The notes below the pieces were generated by a model that saw only the letters and a program-made list of their open reading frames with translations, was not told where the DNA came from and ran no database searches. A DNA stretch of 64,000 nucleotides from Rhodeus uyekii (taxonomy: Eukaryota > Chordata > Actinopteri > Cypriniformes > Acheilognathidae), in assembly GCA_037043235.1 (NCBI GenBank), contig JAWRVZ010000087.1, forward strand, positions 2,658,501 to 2,722,500. The letters are read 5' to 3'. Shown here piece by piece: positions 10,592 through 22,189 of the stretch (its first letter is position 1; each line of letters opens with the position of its first letter). The position numbers were made by a program, and so were the translations under genes.

Positions 10592-12584
10592 GGGCTCCAG
10601 TAAAATGATCACCGTGAAATGCACGCCGGCATTAAAAAATGTGTCAAGGTGTGGGCCGCATTCCGTCATGCTGATGTGTCAAAAACCTCTCACAACGGCG
10701 ACCGTGTCGGACTCTGCATTCAGGTAGTAAAGGTCTTGCACAGTTGACCGTCCCTGATGCTGATCAGAAGTACTGTGGGAAACGACTTGCTGACGAGAAA
10801 AGTGTGTAGTTATGTTAGTATGATTTTTACATTAAAAATAAAAGGCATTGAGAACAATGTGAGAATAGTGTGAGCACCATATCGCATGGAGGAGTGACAG
10901 GAGTGAAAGATGAGAGAAGAACAGGTCTGAAATTTTTACGTTGTAGGGGCTGCTGCCATCACTTTTATTTTGTTGTTGAGTTGTTAAATGTACGAAGTTT
11001 CCCGACTCCTCCTTCCTCGAATGTTGTGACCATTAGCAGTCCTCCTCTCCTTTGTACTGTGATCTCTCCCAGTTCCTCCTTCCTCCCAGGTTTCAGCACC
11101 AATGTAACAAAGTTTGATGGTGGTGCTGAAGTGATGGAAGATCAGCTGGAACAGCTTGCGGCCGAGCTCCTGGGACGAGGTGGAGTGATTTCCGTCCAGG
11201 AAGGAGCGGATGATTCGGGGGACTTGCTGCTGTCTGCCCTCATTCAGAGGAGCAATCGGCGGAGGATCATCAGGCCGTCAACCGAACAGCATCCAGTAAC
11301 ACCGCATGCCACCGCAAGGAAGAGCTTCTCAGCTGGCTGAGGATCGAGATCCAGCGTGTCTGGGAACCGGTTAAAGATTTTATTATTTTCCTCTATCCCC
11401 TCTTTCATCTCTGTCGCTCCTCATGCTTCTGTCTCCTTTTCCCTCGCCTCGTTTTTCTTGCACATCGGCACCAGCCTCGGATCTCATGGAGGAGAGAGGA
11501 CCAGGCCTGGAGGTTTACGCTGTCTTTGTGCCATTACTTTTATTTTGTTGCTTATTTATTAATTAAAAGTTTTGTTGAATGTTCGCGGGTTTCTACCTCC
11601 TTCTTCCCCAAACATCAAACTTTGTTACTATGGTATCATATATTGTAGCCGATCGCAGACATGTTGAGCTCATGAATGCAGTGATCTTGTCATTTGTTTT
11701 TTGCACTCTCTGATCGTCTGTTTCTGCAATCAATGTCATCATAGCTAACAGTGAAAACACAATATATTTACAAATGTGTTGGTTATAATAGTGGGGTTTT
11801 GGTGAGAGTGATAAACTCGCACTGTTTGATTGACAGCTCCAGATTGTAAAGCGTACGTTCTTTAGATTACATTTTCCATGTATGATTTATACATTTTCTA
11901 TATATGATTTAATCAGAGTTGAAATAACAGATTATTTTCATTCTAATAAGAGAAACAATGTGACATTGACCATTTAGTCACTGGTTTGATTTACTGCGAG
12001 ACAAAGAACATCCACTCTACCAGGTCCATCTGCAAATCCCACGACAAAAGTCACCTGAACCGCAAGCCTGTGTAAATACTAACATGCAGAGTGTTGTATA
12101 TTTACATGAACTGAATATGACAGAAGTCAAGAACCTTAGTGAATAACTACATCTGCAACAGATGATTACTCTTGCCTGTTATTTTTTTTCTTCCAATAAT
12201 CATCATATGAAGTTATGTTTAATTATAATAATTGGAGCTAGAAAGTCAGAGCTTAAAAGTGAGAAACTTTACTGTTCTCCTTGAAGTGTAGAAAGGTTTC
12301 AACAACCTTTATTGAAAGGCCAGTATCAATAATCTGAGCCCCTCCAGAGGCCAACAGTCTTCACACTTCTGGGCAAAGATAGGCTAAGATTTTTTTGTTT
12401 AATTAAAATATTTTTATTTATTTATTTAAAGATTCATACAGCTAAATAAATGTTTCTGTTCCAGTGAATTCACAAAGTTCAACTAAATAAAAACAAGCAT
12501 GACTTAAACCGTATAATCATAAATGTTTGTTCGAAGGCAAATTCATGTCAGAGCTGTGAGCTTTTGCTTTCTGTCTTTTAGCGT
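10592..12584. other. Noncoding DNA with a repeat module also found at 32.7-33.3 kb
   Basis: The block 10,860-11,345 recurs at 32,755-33,300 (cgcatggaggagtgacagg, ggtttcagcaccaatgta, gctgaagtgatggaagatc). A related tail (gaggaccaggcctgga ... ttacttttattttgttg) is repeated at 11,495-11,640 and 40,495-40,590. An open frame at 10,870-11,340 includes an acidic MEDQLEQLAAELLGRGG stretch; its copy at 33,076 is frameshifted. The layout suggests an old LTR-element relic, but no LTR boundary could be fixed. 11,640-12,584 shows nothing recognisable. Confidence 0.4.
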
Positions 12585-12678
12585 CTCTTTCCCCGCCCAT
12601 CAGATGATCAGAGAATATCACTCTGGAGTCTCTCAGCTCTTGTTCAGTCTGTCAGGATGGAAACAAGAGAGAGGAACT
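12585..12678 (+). promoter_or_regulatory. Putative promoter-proximal region and 5' leader of gene A
   Basis: A GC box CCCCGCCC lies at 12,591-12,598. The segment from tcagatgatcagagaatatc to the start codon is conserved in gene B (33,560-33,644) and in the broken copy at 19,680-19,744. In gene B the GC box has become ccccctcc. No clear TATA box is seen. An upstream ATG at 12,657 begins a short frame overlapping the main start. Confidence 0.4.
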
Positions 12679-15553
12679 ATGAGGAAGATCTTTCTGTATT
12701 GAACCCAGATATGAAAAAGAAAACGGGTAATAAAGTTTAATTTGCTAATTCATTTTTGAAAATCATTTTGAAAGCCAGAATACATCTCTCAGTGTTTTTT
12801 TCTTCAAATCTCTCTCTTTTATTTTTATTTTTAAATCAGAATTAAGATGTTATTGGAAATTCTGTGATCATGTTCAGCTCTTACAATAAACTAAAATCAA
12901 GACATTATGGAATATTAAGACTCAGTGACAGCAGGAATATTTGAGACATTATTCAGAGAAATAATTTCCTCTTCCTCTTTACAAAATTTTGGTTTTGTAA
13001 AGTAAAAACTATGAATTACCAGATAATTTAATATGCGTAATATTCAATTACTTTAAAAAGTCATTATATGTGATTTTTCTTTATAAATAATTCTTATATT
13101 TGTTATCAGTAATGTATATTAGTCTGTTTTGTGTAACATTTTTTGTAATTTAAAGATTGTTTATTGTATTTTAGTGCTGTGTGTTACACTGTTTTTTTGC
13201 CGTCTATATATGAATAATAACCATATTTATGAATTGGCGACTTCTCTTGTGTTTTATTATGATGATTATTAGTAAATATTAAGATAAAGGCATTTTTTCA
13301 TGTTAAAGTAGGTAAATTAACATTGTATCACTTGAAAAACTGGATCATGGTCACGGTTTTATTTACGGTGAATTTCTGGCAACCACTTCTAACTTTTTTT
13401 ACTGTAAATTTAACAAGATATTTTTTTACAGTCTAGTATAACCAATGAAGATAATACATAAAACTAAGCTTTTATTTTATTGATGAATTAAAGTGCAGAG
13501 ATGAAAGACAGATGATTGGAGATTCAATGACTGAGATCAGAAACTTTATGATATTAATAATGGTGAAAATGCAGCAGAAGATCAGGAGTCTTGAATATAT
13601 TGAAGTAAATATAAGAAAGATTAATTAATATCTGTGCATGTTTTTTTATGAATTAAATAACTAGACAATACAACAACCACCTTAATGCCAGGGAGCAAGG
13701 AAAACACAAACAAAGAAGAAGAAAAAGAAAAAACGAATAGATTCACAAATATTGAAGGCCTCTGTATCATTCATGGATTTTAAAAGCAGTACACAGTTGA
13801 ACAGTTTTAATAGCTTTTCTATTTAAACTAGTTTTGATAATAGACAAATCGTTTTCAAATTCTTTAAGAACTACTGAGAAAAAGGAATATCTGCGCATGT
13901 CTGATCATCACGTCATCACTGTTGACGTCGCTTACGTCTGATGTCATACTTAACGCATGGAGTACGGAAACGGAAGATACAATACTTTCTGTTCAAAAAA
14001 ATCATTTCATCTAAATTTGAGAAATATTTCCATATAATGTAGTCAAATAAAACACATATTTATAATGATGATCAGGTATGTGAAATCTGAATGAAATGCT
14101 GTTTAGACAAAAACATGTCGCACTTCTCAAAAATGAAGGTCTGATGTTGTTGTTGATCGTGTTTGAGTTTATCCTGCTGTGTTTTGATTGTCAAGTGATT
14201 TATTAAACTACAAGTAAAAGGGAAAGTTTAGGGTTCTGGTTTAATTATTGTTAAGACATGAATTGGTTAAATAATGATTATAAAGTGTATCTGCTATTAC
14301 CGTTATTTATTTAGTTATTCGCCTTTAGCACTTTATTTGTCCTTGAACGTGCAGGAGTTTCAGATGATAGTTTGATTCGCAGTGAATTCAAGGGTTTATT
14401 AATAGTGAGTAAAGATGATAAAGAACATTCACTGCCAGTTTGTAACATTTAGAGATGAATTTAGTGACGTCTGTGATCAGTAAGGAGAGAGAGACACACT
14501 ATCCTTTCTTTCCCTCTTTCCTTTATTATGTGTGTTATGAGGAATCAAACTCAAGACTTTAGTGTTTGTTCTGTGATATTCAAGTTGAACCAAAGGAAAT
14601 AAAATCAACTTGTTTTCTTCTGTTTCTGCAGTTTCTGCTTCATCTGTGTGTTTGCGCTGATAAATAAAGGTAAACACCTGAACAAACTACATTTAAGAGA
14701 AATTAATGCCACTGACTGTTAAAGTTAAAGTGTCTCTTGTTTCAGTTTCTCTGCAGGAAACAGTTGAGGCTGTTGTTGGTGGATCTGTTGTTCTGCCGTG
14801 TTCTTCATCTGATCATGATCTTCAACTTCAATACACTGAAGTGCACTGGAGACACAATAAAAGCAAAATTGTGTATGATATAATTAAAGGCAGTAATTCA
14901 CAAGAGCAACAGGATCCAGAGTATAAAAACAGAATTGAAGCTTTTCCAGAGGAGTATGAGAGAGGAAACTTCTCCATCAAACTCAACAATCTTCAATTCA
15001 CTGATGCAGGAAAATACAGCTGCCTCATCACACCCTCAGATGAACGGATAACTGTGCAGCTGGTCATCAACGGTGTGTGAAACACACTTTTCAATTTAAT
15101 ACAAGTTTTTTGCTTTAAAAAATAAGTATTGTATGAAAATGATCTCTTATTTTAGGTTGACTAGTGATGTTTCAGTCCGAATGCGGTTTATCAATTATAG
15201 ATGGATCTGTTGTCTTTCTCACAGTGCAGTAATTTCTTCTGTTACGTTTTTTTGCAGAATCAACAGCAGAAAAAGGAATTAAATCCACTGAAGAAGAAAA
15301 GCACGAAGCAACAGAAGCAGGCAGTGAGGAGAAGCCATCAGCTTGGATCAGGGGTGGCATTGCATCATCTGTATTTATAGGTATTGTTGTAGTTATTGTT
15401 GTAGTTGTAGGTTTCATTGCTTACTTTAGAAAAAAGTCCTCAAACAGCCATAGACCAAGCGAACATGGCATTGGGTCAGACACTCATGAGGGTGAACACA
15501 TTATGAATCATAATGTAACAGCTGATAATAATGATAATGCAGTCAGTACGTGA
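12679..15553 (+). CDS. Gene A: type I membrane protein with one V-set Ig domain (B7/butyrophilin-like)
   Basis: Four exons join in frame: 12,679-12,695, 14,632-14,669, 14,746-15,072 and 15,258-15,553 (678 nt, 225 aa), all with GT-AG introns. The first intron begins gtattg. Residues 1-18 form a hydrophobic signal peptide beginning MRKIFLFCF. Residues 19-127 form a V-set domain with Cys37, Trp53, the DAGKYSC box and Cys111, plus two N-glycosylation sequons (Asn56, Asn93). A short acidic stalk (128-160), a transmembrane helix (about 161-184) and a 41-residue tail without tyrosine motifs follow. Family members of this shape are cell-surface immune receptors or ligands; the partner is unknown. The start was chosen because only this ATG gives a signal peptide and matching phases. 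It could also be called CD276-, VTCN1- or butyrophilin-like; single-domain members cannot be told apart here. Gene B is its near-identical neighbour. Confidence 0.85.
13895..13980. promoter_or_regulatory. Intron-1 block with CRE-like and ETS-like motifs
   Basis: TGACGTCG (13,923-13,930), tacgtctgatgtcat and CGGAAG (13,971-13,976) sit in a block that is conserved in intron 1 of gene B (34,210-34,330), where the first motif is the palindromic CRE TGACGTCA (34,263-34,270). It could be an internal promoter or enhancer. Motif matches are seen; function is inferred. Confidence 0.3.
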
Positions 15554-15824
15554 CTCAACTGTATAGCTTTATCTACTGGAGGAAATTGCATGAACTTTAG
15601 CGCTAAACTCTGAGTTGGTGCAGGACATGGTGTTTCGGATAGAAAAAGTAATAATCAAAGAATTAGAAGAACTGAGAACATCCTGGAAAAAGGAAGATTG
15701 AGTGTCTCTTACTGCATTTCCTGCATTCATCTCATGTGTGTGTGTTGTATCTGTAAAGTCAGGCGTCCACTGTATGCAGTGACAGTTGCTTAAATCCACA
15801 AAAACAGAAAGCAACCGCATCCAT

Positions 15825-15830
15825 AATAAA
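15825..15830 (+). terminator. Likely polyadenylation signal of gene A
   Basis: AATAAA lies 272 nt after the stop codon, in the context ccataataaaac. The same context is found after gene B at 36,145-36,150, which supports shared use. A second AATAAA at about 16,416-16,421 (gagccaataaagtg) is conserved at 18,847 and, as cccaataaa, at 62,492, and may end a longer transcript. Confidence 0.5.
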
Positions 15831-16599
15831 ACAAAACAATATCTGTTTAGATTTTCAGAAGTTCATAGTCTTCACATTTGCCCAAAAAATTCATGTACAA
15901 ATTGTCAAAATCCCAATTATGATAAAGAGTTTGAAAGTGATGAAACTGAAACCATCAGATTCATGTGTGCAGAATAACAGAGAAATACATAATTCATAAC
16001 TAATTACCAAAGCGTAATATTCCTCTGCAAATAGTTTTATAAAAACTCAAAGGCCAGAAATTACATATTCTAGCTTTAATAATTATTTATTTTGTACCCT
16101 TTTAATTATCACTTAAGTGTGCTATAAATAACCTTGCCTTGTTTTTCCATTTTATAAGTTAAAAAGTTAAACTTAGTTTTTATGCTTTTCTGGTGTAAAA
16201 GACACTTTTATATATATATATATATATATATATTCTTGCCACTGAAACTGATATATTTTTGGTTGAAGTTAAAACACCAATAAGCCTGTAAAAATGTTGC
16301 TGCCTTAATTCTGTATTTGTGAACATTCAAATTGAAAGTAATGTTTCTGTATTCTCAGGTATAAATGATGGGAACAAGTTTCATTGTATTTGTATGATTT
16401 CGTGTATTAAGAGCCAATAAAGTGCATTGATGAAATAAAGTATCTGTCAGTTGTTTTGATATCTCTAATCTTATACTTTTACGAAAACTTACTTTTCATT
16501 TTGGCTGATGCTTTTATCCAGAGTGTGAACACAGAAATGTGTCTTCTGATTTAAAACTGATGAACAGCACATCTGTGATAAGAGTTTTAATTGGTTCTG
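15831..16599. other. 3' flank of gene A: LINE-like tail, TA repeat and a block duplicated at 18.65 kb
   Basis: A LINE-like tail with gtgtgctataaataac and cttgccttg lies at 16,100-16,145; the same sequence is the target of the DIRS at 56,964. A (TA)n run spans 16,207-16,232. The block 16,236-16,599 (ttgccactgaaactgatat ... gagttttaattggttc) is repeated at 18,668-19,025 on the other side of the L2/DIRS insert. No coding exon is seen. Confidence 0.55.
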
Positions 16600-17041
16600 A
16601 CCTTAAGCTCGACGGTCAGATCAGGGCTGTGGTTACATTTATTTTTTTCTAGTTTTCTATACGCCTTTGTTACTACTATGCTGGATTACTGTAATGCTCT
16701 GTATGTGGGGGTCAGTGGGTCTTCTGTTGCCCGTCTGCAACTGGTTCAGAACGCTGCAGCTCGTCTGGTTACGGGAGCTCGTAAACATGAGCATGTTTCC
16801 CCCATCTTAGCCTCCTTACACTGGCTGCCTGTACAGTTCAGGATTCATTTGAAAATTATTTTATTTGTTGTTAAATCTCTAAATGGTCTTGCCCCACCAT
16901 ATATTTCTGAGCTCCTTGTTCCTTACACACCCACCGGTTCTCTCAGGTCAACTGATCAACTGCTCCTGAAAGTGCCCAAAACAAGGCGAAAACTAAGAGG
17001 GGATCGTGCTTTTGCGGCGGCAGCACCACAAATGTGGAGTT
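16600..17041 (+). mobile_element. L2 LINE fragment, C-terminal RT domain
   Basis: The translated frame reads TTMLDYCNALYVGVSG, RLQLVQNAAARLVTGAR, LHWLPVQFRIHLKI and LNGLAPPYISELL. These are landmarks of the segment after the catalytic RT core of L2/CR1-type elements. Both the upstream catalytic part and the 3' tail are missing. It fuses in frame, by chance, with the DIRS fragment that follows. Confidence 0.8.
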
Positions 17042-17125
17042 CTGGCCAAAGTTCGTCGGGACGGGGTCCGTCTCACACTGGTGGCCCTCTTTTGGCCCAG
17101 CAGGATTTGGTTTTGATATCTCGGA

Positions 17126-17160
<35 letters not shown>

Positions 17161-18648
17161 GGACTTGATATCTCTCCTAGACAGAGTCCCATGGGAGATT
17201 CCGGTCAGGACGGACCTTCTGTCCCAGGCGGAGGGTTGCGCCCACCCAGAACTGTTGATGTTGAAGGTCTGGCCCCTGAGGGGGCCCAGCTCATTGACTC
17301 TGGTCTCTCAGCCGAGGTTGTAGAGACCATTCTCCATTCCAGAGCTCCCTCCACGAGGAAACGTTATGCCTTGAAGTGGAGACTTGAAGTGGGTGAACCC
17401 AGTAACCTGTCAAGTTGGCAACGTGCTGGAGTTCCTGCAGGAAAAATTTGCGGCAGGGTTGTCCCCCTCTACCTTAAAGGTTTATGTGGCTGCCATAGCG
17501 GCTTGCCACGTACCTCTGGGTGGGGCGTCCTTGGGCAGGGATCCCCTAGTCTCTAGTTTCCTTCGTGGCACTCTAAGGCTGAGACCTGTGGCTCAGACCA
17601 GGGTCCCTGCCTGGGACTTGTCTGTGGTACTCCAAGGCTTGTCCCAGGCACCCTTTGAACCATTAGAAGAGCTTCCTATTAAACTCCTTTCTCTAAAGAC
17701 CCTTCTTTTGCTGGCTATCACTTCGCTTAAGAGGGTTGGGAATCTTCAAGCCCTCTCGGTGGCTCCTACCTGCCTCGAGTTCGCGCCCGGGATGGCAAAA
17801 GCTTTTCTCCACCCAAGGCCAGGCTAATGTGGCTCAGTCTATCATGCTACAGGCTTTCTGTCCTCCCTCCTTCGACGATCATAAGCAGGAGCACAAGAAC
17901 AAGGTCTGTCCAGTGCGAACACTGGACGCTTACATCTTCAGGACTGCCACCTGGCGTAAGTCGAACCAACTGTTAATTTGCTTTGGGGCCCCTAAGGAGG
18001 CTCCAGCTTCCAAGCAAACCCTAAGCCGATGGATAGTCGAGGCTATCTGTTTGGCTTATGAGTCGGCCGGACAGGCTTCTCCCCTGAGGGCCCGGGCCCA
18101 CTCTACTAGGACCGTGGCGGCTTCCAAGGCGTTTCTCTAAGGAGTTTCCTTGGCTGATGTCTGTGCTGCGGCTGGCTGGTCCTCGCTGCACACATTTATG
18201 AGGTTCTATCAATTGGTTCTCGATTCCACTCCGGGAATGAGGGTGCTCTCTCATTGAGCTGGGACACACCCGCAGGCCGGCGTCGCTGAGGTGACGTTGG
18301 TATAGCGTTCCCCTAGCTCTTTTGACGCAGCTCGAGTTCCCATGAAAGGGAACGTCTCGGGTCACGTATGTAACCCTGGTTCCCTGAAGGGGAACGAGAC
18401 ACTGCGTCTCTGCCTCAGCTCCTTGCGCCTCCGGGCCCGCTTCAGACACTCTTTTGCTGTCACTTTTATGCTCTGTTCATAACGTCACTGACCCGCGACT
18501 CGCATTCACACGCGTAATTCACTCATTGGTTGTACACATCTTCACGTGACTGACGTCAAGGTATTAACCCTAGCGCTTTTGACGCAGCGTCTTGTTCCCC
18601 TTCAGGGAACCAGGGTTACATACGTAACCTGAGACGTTTTGTTCTATT
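17042..18648 (+). mobile_element. DIRS 3' portion: end of RT ORF, tyrosine recombinase, internal complementary region, right terminus
   Basis: It starts within the C-terminal region of the RT polyprotein (LAKVRRDGVRLTLVA), is interrupted by a (TA)n run at 17,127-17,158, continues through a broken recombinase and ends at gagacGTT (18,646-18,648). The internal complementary region lies at about 18,318-18,402 (gacgcagctcgagttccc ... gagacactgcgtc) and the terminal inverted copy at about 18,590-18,648. The 5' terminal repeat, gag and most of the RT are missing. Confidence 0.8.
17261..18257 (+). pseudogene. DIRS tyrosine recombinase, broken
   Basis: It parallels the recombinase at 57,362-58,450. 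It has the VVETILHSRAPSTRKRYALKW start, the SPSTLKVYVAAIAACHVPLGG core-binding helices, TSLKRVGNLQALSV with the first catalytic Arg, HSTR with His and the second Arg, and HTFMRFY with the tyrosine. Damage includes a short deletion near 17,387, a deletion and stop near 17,824, and CTC-TAA replacing a leucine region near 18,136. No full-length product is possible. The enzyme would have integrated the circular DIRS cDNA. Confidence 0.75.
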
Positions 18649-19060
18649 ATATTCTTTCCACTGAAACTGATATATTTTTGGTTGAAGTTAAAAGACCATT
18701 AAGCCTGTAAAAATGTTGCTGCCTTAATTCTGTATTTGTGAACATTCATATTGAAAATAATGTTTCAGTATTCTCAGGTATAAATGATGGAAACATGGAA
18801 ACGTAGTTTTATTGTATTTGTATGATCTCATTATGTATTAAGAGCCAATAAAGTGTATTGATGAAATAAAGTATCTGTCAGTTGTTTGGACATTTCTAAC
18901 CTTATACTTTTTACCAAAACAAAATATTATACTTTTTGTTTTCATTTGGCTGATGTTTGTAACCAAAGTGTGAAAGCAGAAATGTGTCTTATGATTTAAA
19001 ACAGACGAAGAGTTTTAATTGGTTCACACTTTTGGATAAAACAGGTTTGTCTAAACGCCT
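18649..19060. repeat. Second copy of the 16.24-16.60 kb host block
   Basis: From ctttccactgaaactgatat to gagttttaattggttca the sequence repeats 16,236-16,599 with scattered changes and small indels. The copies flank the L2/DIRS insert directly. A 360-bp repeat is too long to be a target duplication; it is better explained by segmental duplication and loss between paralogous copies. Confidence 0.7.
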
Positions 19061-22000
19061 CTGTCTCTCATCATCATATCCAACTCTTTACTTGATGTTT
19101 GGTGTGTTTTGAGGCTCTTTTAGGAACCAGTGAGTGTTTTAATGTCACATCTCAGCACCAGAACATCATCACAATAAACACATGGATTGGGATTTTCTCA
19201 CGTGTGAATCAGACAAACATCTGGAGTTCAGAGTTTAAACATCAATAAACTCCTTACTAATCAATGAAATACATCAGATCACAAAACAAACTATTCAAGA
19301 AAAATCAAACTGAACGCTATGAATATTTCAGACACAACATGATGACAATAGGCATCAAAGCATTTTGTCCATAAAGCCTTTCACAAAAACACAATACAAA
19401 CTACAATATTAATACAAAATATGATAATACATAAGAATATGTCAAAAATAAGAGAAATACAAACCTGGCGGTAATGATAAGCGTAACCTGTGGATCAGAT
19501 GGAATTAAAAACCAAATCAAATTTTCTTAGCTCGTGTTTCATATGAGAATTCTTCAGAATGAGGATGTAACTTGTAATAATAAACAAAAGCGAAACATGC
19601 CAGTGTTTCTGAGACCTGCTGCATTTGCACATCTAATCTGACAACAATCCTATCTGCCTCTCTGATCATTCCTCCCATCACGCCATCAGAGAAAACAGTC
19701 TCTATCTGTTAAGTCTGTCAGGATGAAAACAAGAGAGAGGAACTATGAGGAAGACTTTCTGGATTGAGTTCATTTGAAAGGCAAATTCATGAACAGACCA
19801 GACTGTGTTTCCCAGTTACATTAAATTTTCTCTTTCATTTTTCTCTGTTGGTCAGAATGAGGATGTGACTGGCAACTTTCCAATGTTTTTCTGTTGTTTC
19901 AGTGAAAATGAACTGAAGTCAGATGATTCAGATACATGTTGATGATTCAGATAAATGTTTTAGGTTAAACAGTAAATGCTCAAAATATCCTTCATTATTC
20001 AAAAATATCTAAACCGGTTAAACACTAACTAGTGAATCAGATCTCATAATTTAAATAGGCCAGATCATGTTTTAATTTTAGTGATCATGAATATCATTAC
20101 AATTATTTATCTGGGATAAATGAACATCTTATACCGTCTTTGTGGGAATCAATCTGTGACTGTCATTGTGTATAATGTGTTTAATTAATGATAGATGAAT
20201 GTCTGAGAGGAAAATTATCTTTCAAACTCACACACAAACTTCATCACAAACTCATTTTATTGTAAACAGGAGACTTTACAGCTAATCATCAATGGTGTAA
20301 AATTGATTATTATAAGATAATTGTCATTTTAAAAAGTTTTATAAAATCTAATTGCAATAAGTGTTTAACCAGCTAGTGATGCGTCAGCCTGAATGAATCC
20401 TGCTGTCTGTAAATGATGGGAAAATCCACTAAAAAACCAAACAGAAGTTCATTGTTGGTTCAGTCCTGTGAACCAGTTTTTTATGATTTGTCATTCGTCA
20501 TCTAATTCACCTGTTCAACTACATTTATTTGATCTGTTTACTAATGTTGTCAGTAATTTGTTATCCAAATTGTGTCAAGAGGATCAGCTGACAGTGTAAA
20601 TATAATGGCCTTCAATGTTTGTTTTGTTCACAGTGCTTGTGGTTTGTTTCATCAAATTTCTCTTGAAAAAAAGAACTCGAGCTGTTTAATTCTGTTGTGT
20701 CTGAACTGAAGAACAAACAGCAGTGCCATTAATGACAAATGTGTCACTTTTACTACCTTTAAGCTTTATCTAATTTTATTTATTTTATTTTATTTTTATA
20801 TTATTTTATTGTTTATTGTTTCAGTGGTTCTTTCAGTGAATTTTTTGCAAATTCACAGCAGTGTTTTCTGTAACAGAATGAAATCTTCAAACACTGAATA
20901 AGGAACATATTTTTGCTGAATCTAAATGAAATGTGTTTGTCAATAAGTTTCTGTCTGCACCACAAGTGTTCTTCCTCATGTTGTGTTTTCCAGTGTTAAA
21001 CAGATTTTCTATTCTTTACGTATTGTCTCATGTTTTTGTTCAAATCAGCACTGCACATCATTTATCAAGTGTTTGTTAATTCCTGATATCACATCAATGA
21101 AAACAATGTCTGTCTGCACCGATGCAAAGGATGAAACATTAAAATGTGCTAAAAACATTGTGGTTGAGGTTCATCTGACTGATACACAACTCTGTCTAAT
21201 AAGTCTAATGCTGGAAGAGCATTTTATACTTATACGTTTTTGTTTCTTATGATTAAAACTGCAAATCATTTAGAAAATTTGCATTACTTACAGATCAAAT
21301 TCATTTTTTGTCTTAAATCCCATTATGACTACGTCACTGGCTTCTTCCTCATGTGAGGAATATTGCATTATTTCGGCTTGTATCTTGTCACACACAATGA
21401 GAACTGCAGGAGAACAGATGAAGAGAGTGTAATTAAATGATTTTGATGTCCTAGAAACAAGATGTGTGGTTCTTTATCCTACTTTCAGAAATATGTGGAG
21501 AAATGGGAATGGACTCTTACTTGTCAATGTTTATAACAATATCCTGGAGCCACAGAAACATCATTCTGATAAAACATCAAACACTGGAATCATGTGATTC
21601 GACTGCAATCTAAATGAGTCACGAATATGTATTTATTTATTTATGTATTTATAGAAACCAAGATTAATAAAATTGTTAACATTTATAATATCATAAATGT
21701 AGAACATTTGAAATATTCAATGTCTGGATAAAGTATTGAAGTTCTTCACTGTAAATCCATTTATGAACAGATACCATTATCACATACTAATCTACTGTCT
21801 AGAAGTAACTACATGTCGATTCATTCTAAGCCTACCAGTCTACTGACACTCTACTGCTACTCTAATGAGAATTAGAAGACATTGTAGGAGAATTACAGTT
21901 AAGACCCGAGGACCAGATATGTTGAATGAAGACCAGAAGTCAGAAGTGCAGTCAATAGAATACATTTTAGTGAAGTTTAGTTTGCAGTTTCATCAGCAGA

Positions 22001-22189
22001 AGCTTCAGGTCTCACAAGGAGTTCGTAGGCCGCCCCACATACAATAACATTGTTACAGCAATTATACTCTAACAGAGGGTGCTAACTACATCATTACTGA
22101 AGGGTAACTGATTTTGATTGGCTAAGAAATAAAGAAAGAAAGAAAGAAAAGTAAAAAATAGTAATTTTCCACACAAGGGCCCACAGTCT
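19061..22189 (+). pseudogene. Degenerate IgV receptor unit and noncoding flanks
   Basis: A first-exon remnant at 19,745-19,761 keeps ATGAGGAAGACTTTCT, but the splice donor GT of genes A and B has become GG. The leader exon, V-domain exon and transmembrane exon are not found between 19,800 and 21,100; only flanking blocks remain (20,255-20,300 and 20,330-20,420). 21,110-22,190 is noncoding; 21,895-22,040 recurs at 40,610-40,720. A GAAA repeat sits at 22,125-22,150. Confidence 0.6.

Noticed and set aside
12657..12695. ATG 12,657 as the start of gene A (METRERNYEEDL...)
   Set aside because: Spliced to the next exon it reaches TAA after about 25 codons, while ATG 12,679 gives a signal peptide and the right phase.
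16591..17556. Single 321-codon protein
   Set aside because: It is a chance in-frame fusion of an L2 RT fragment, a DIRS RT end, a TA repeat and DIRS recombinase sequence.
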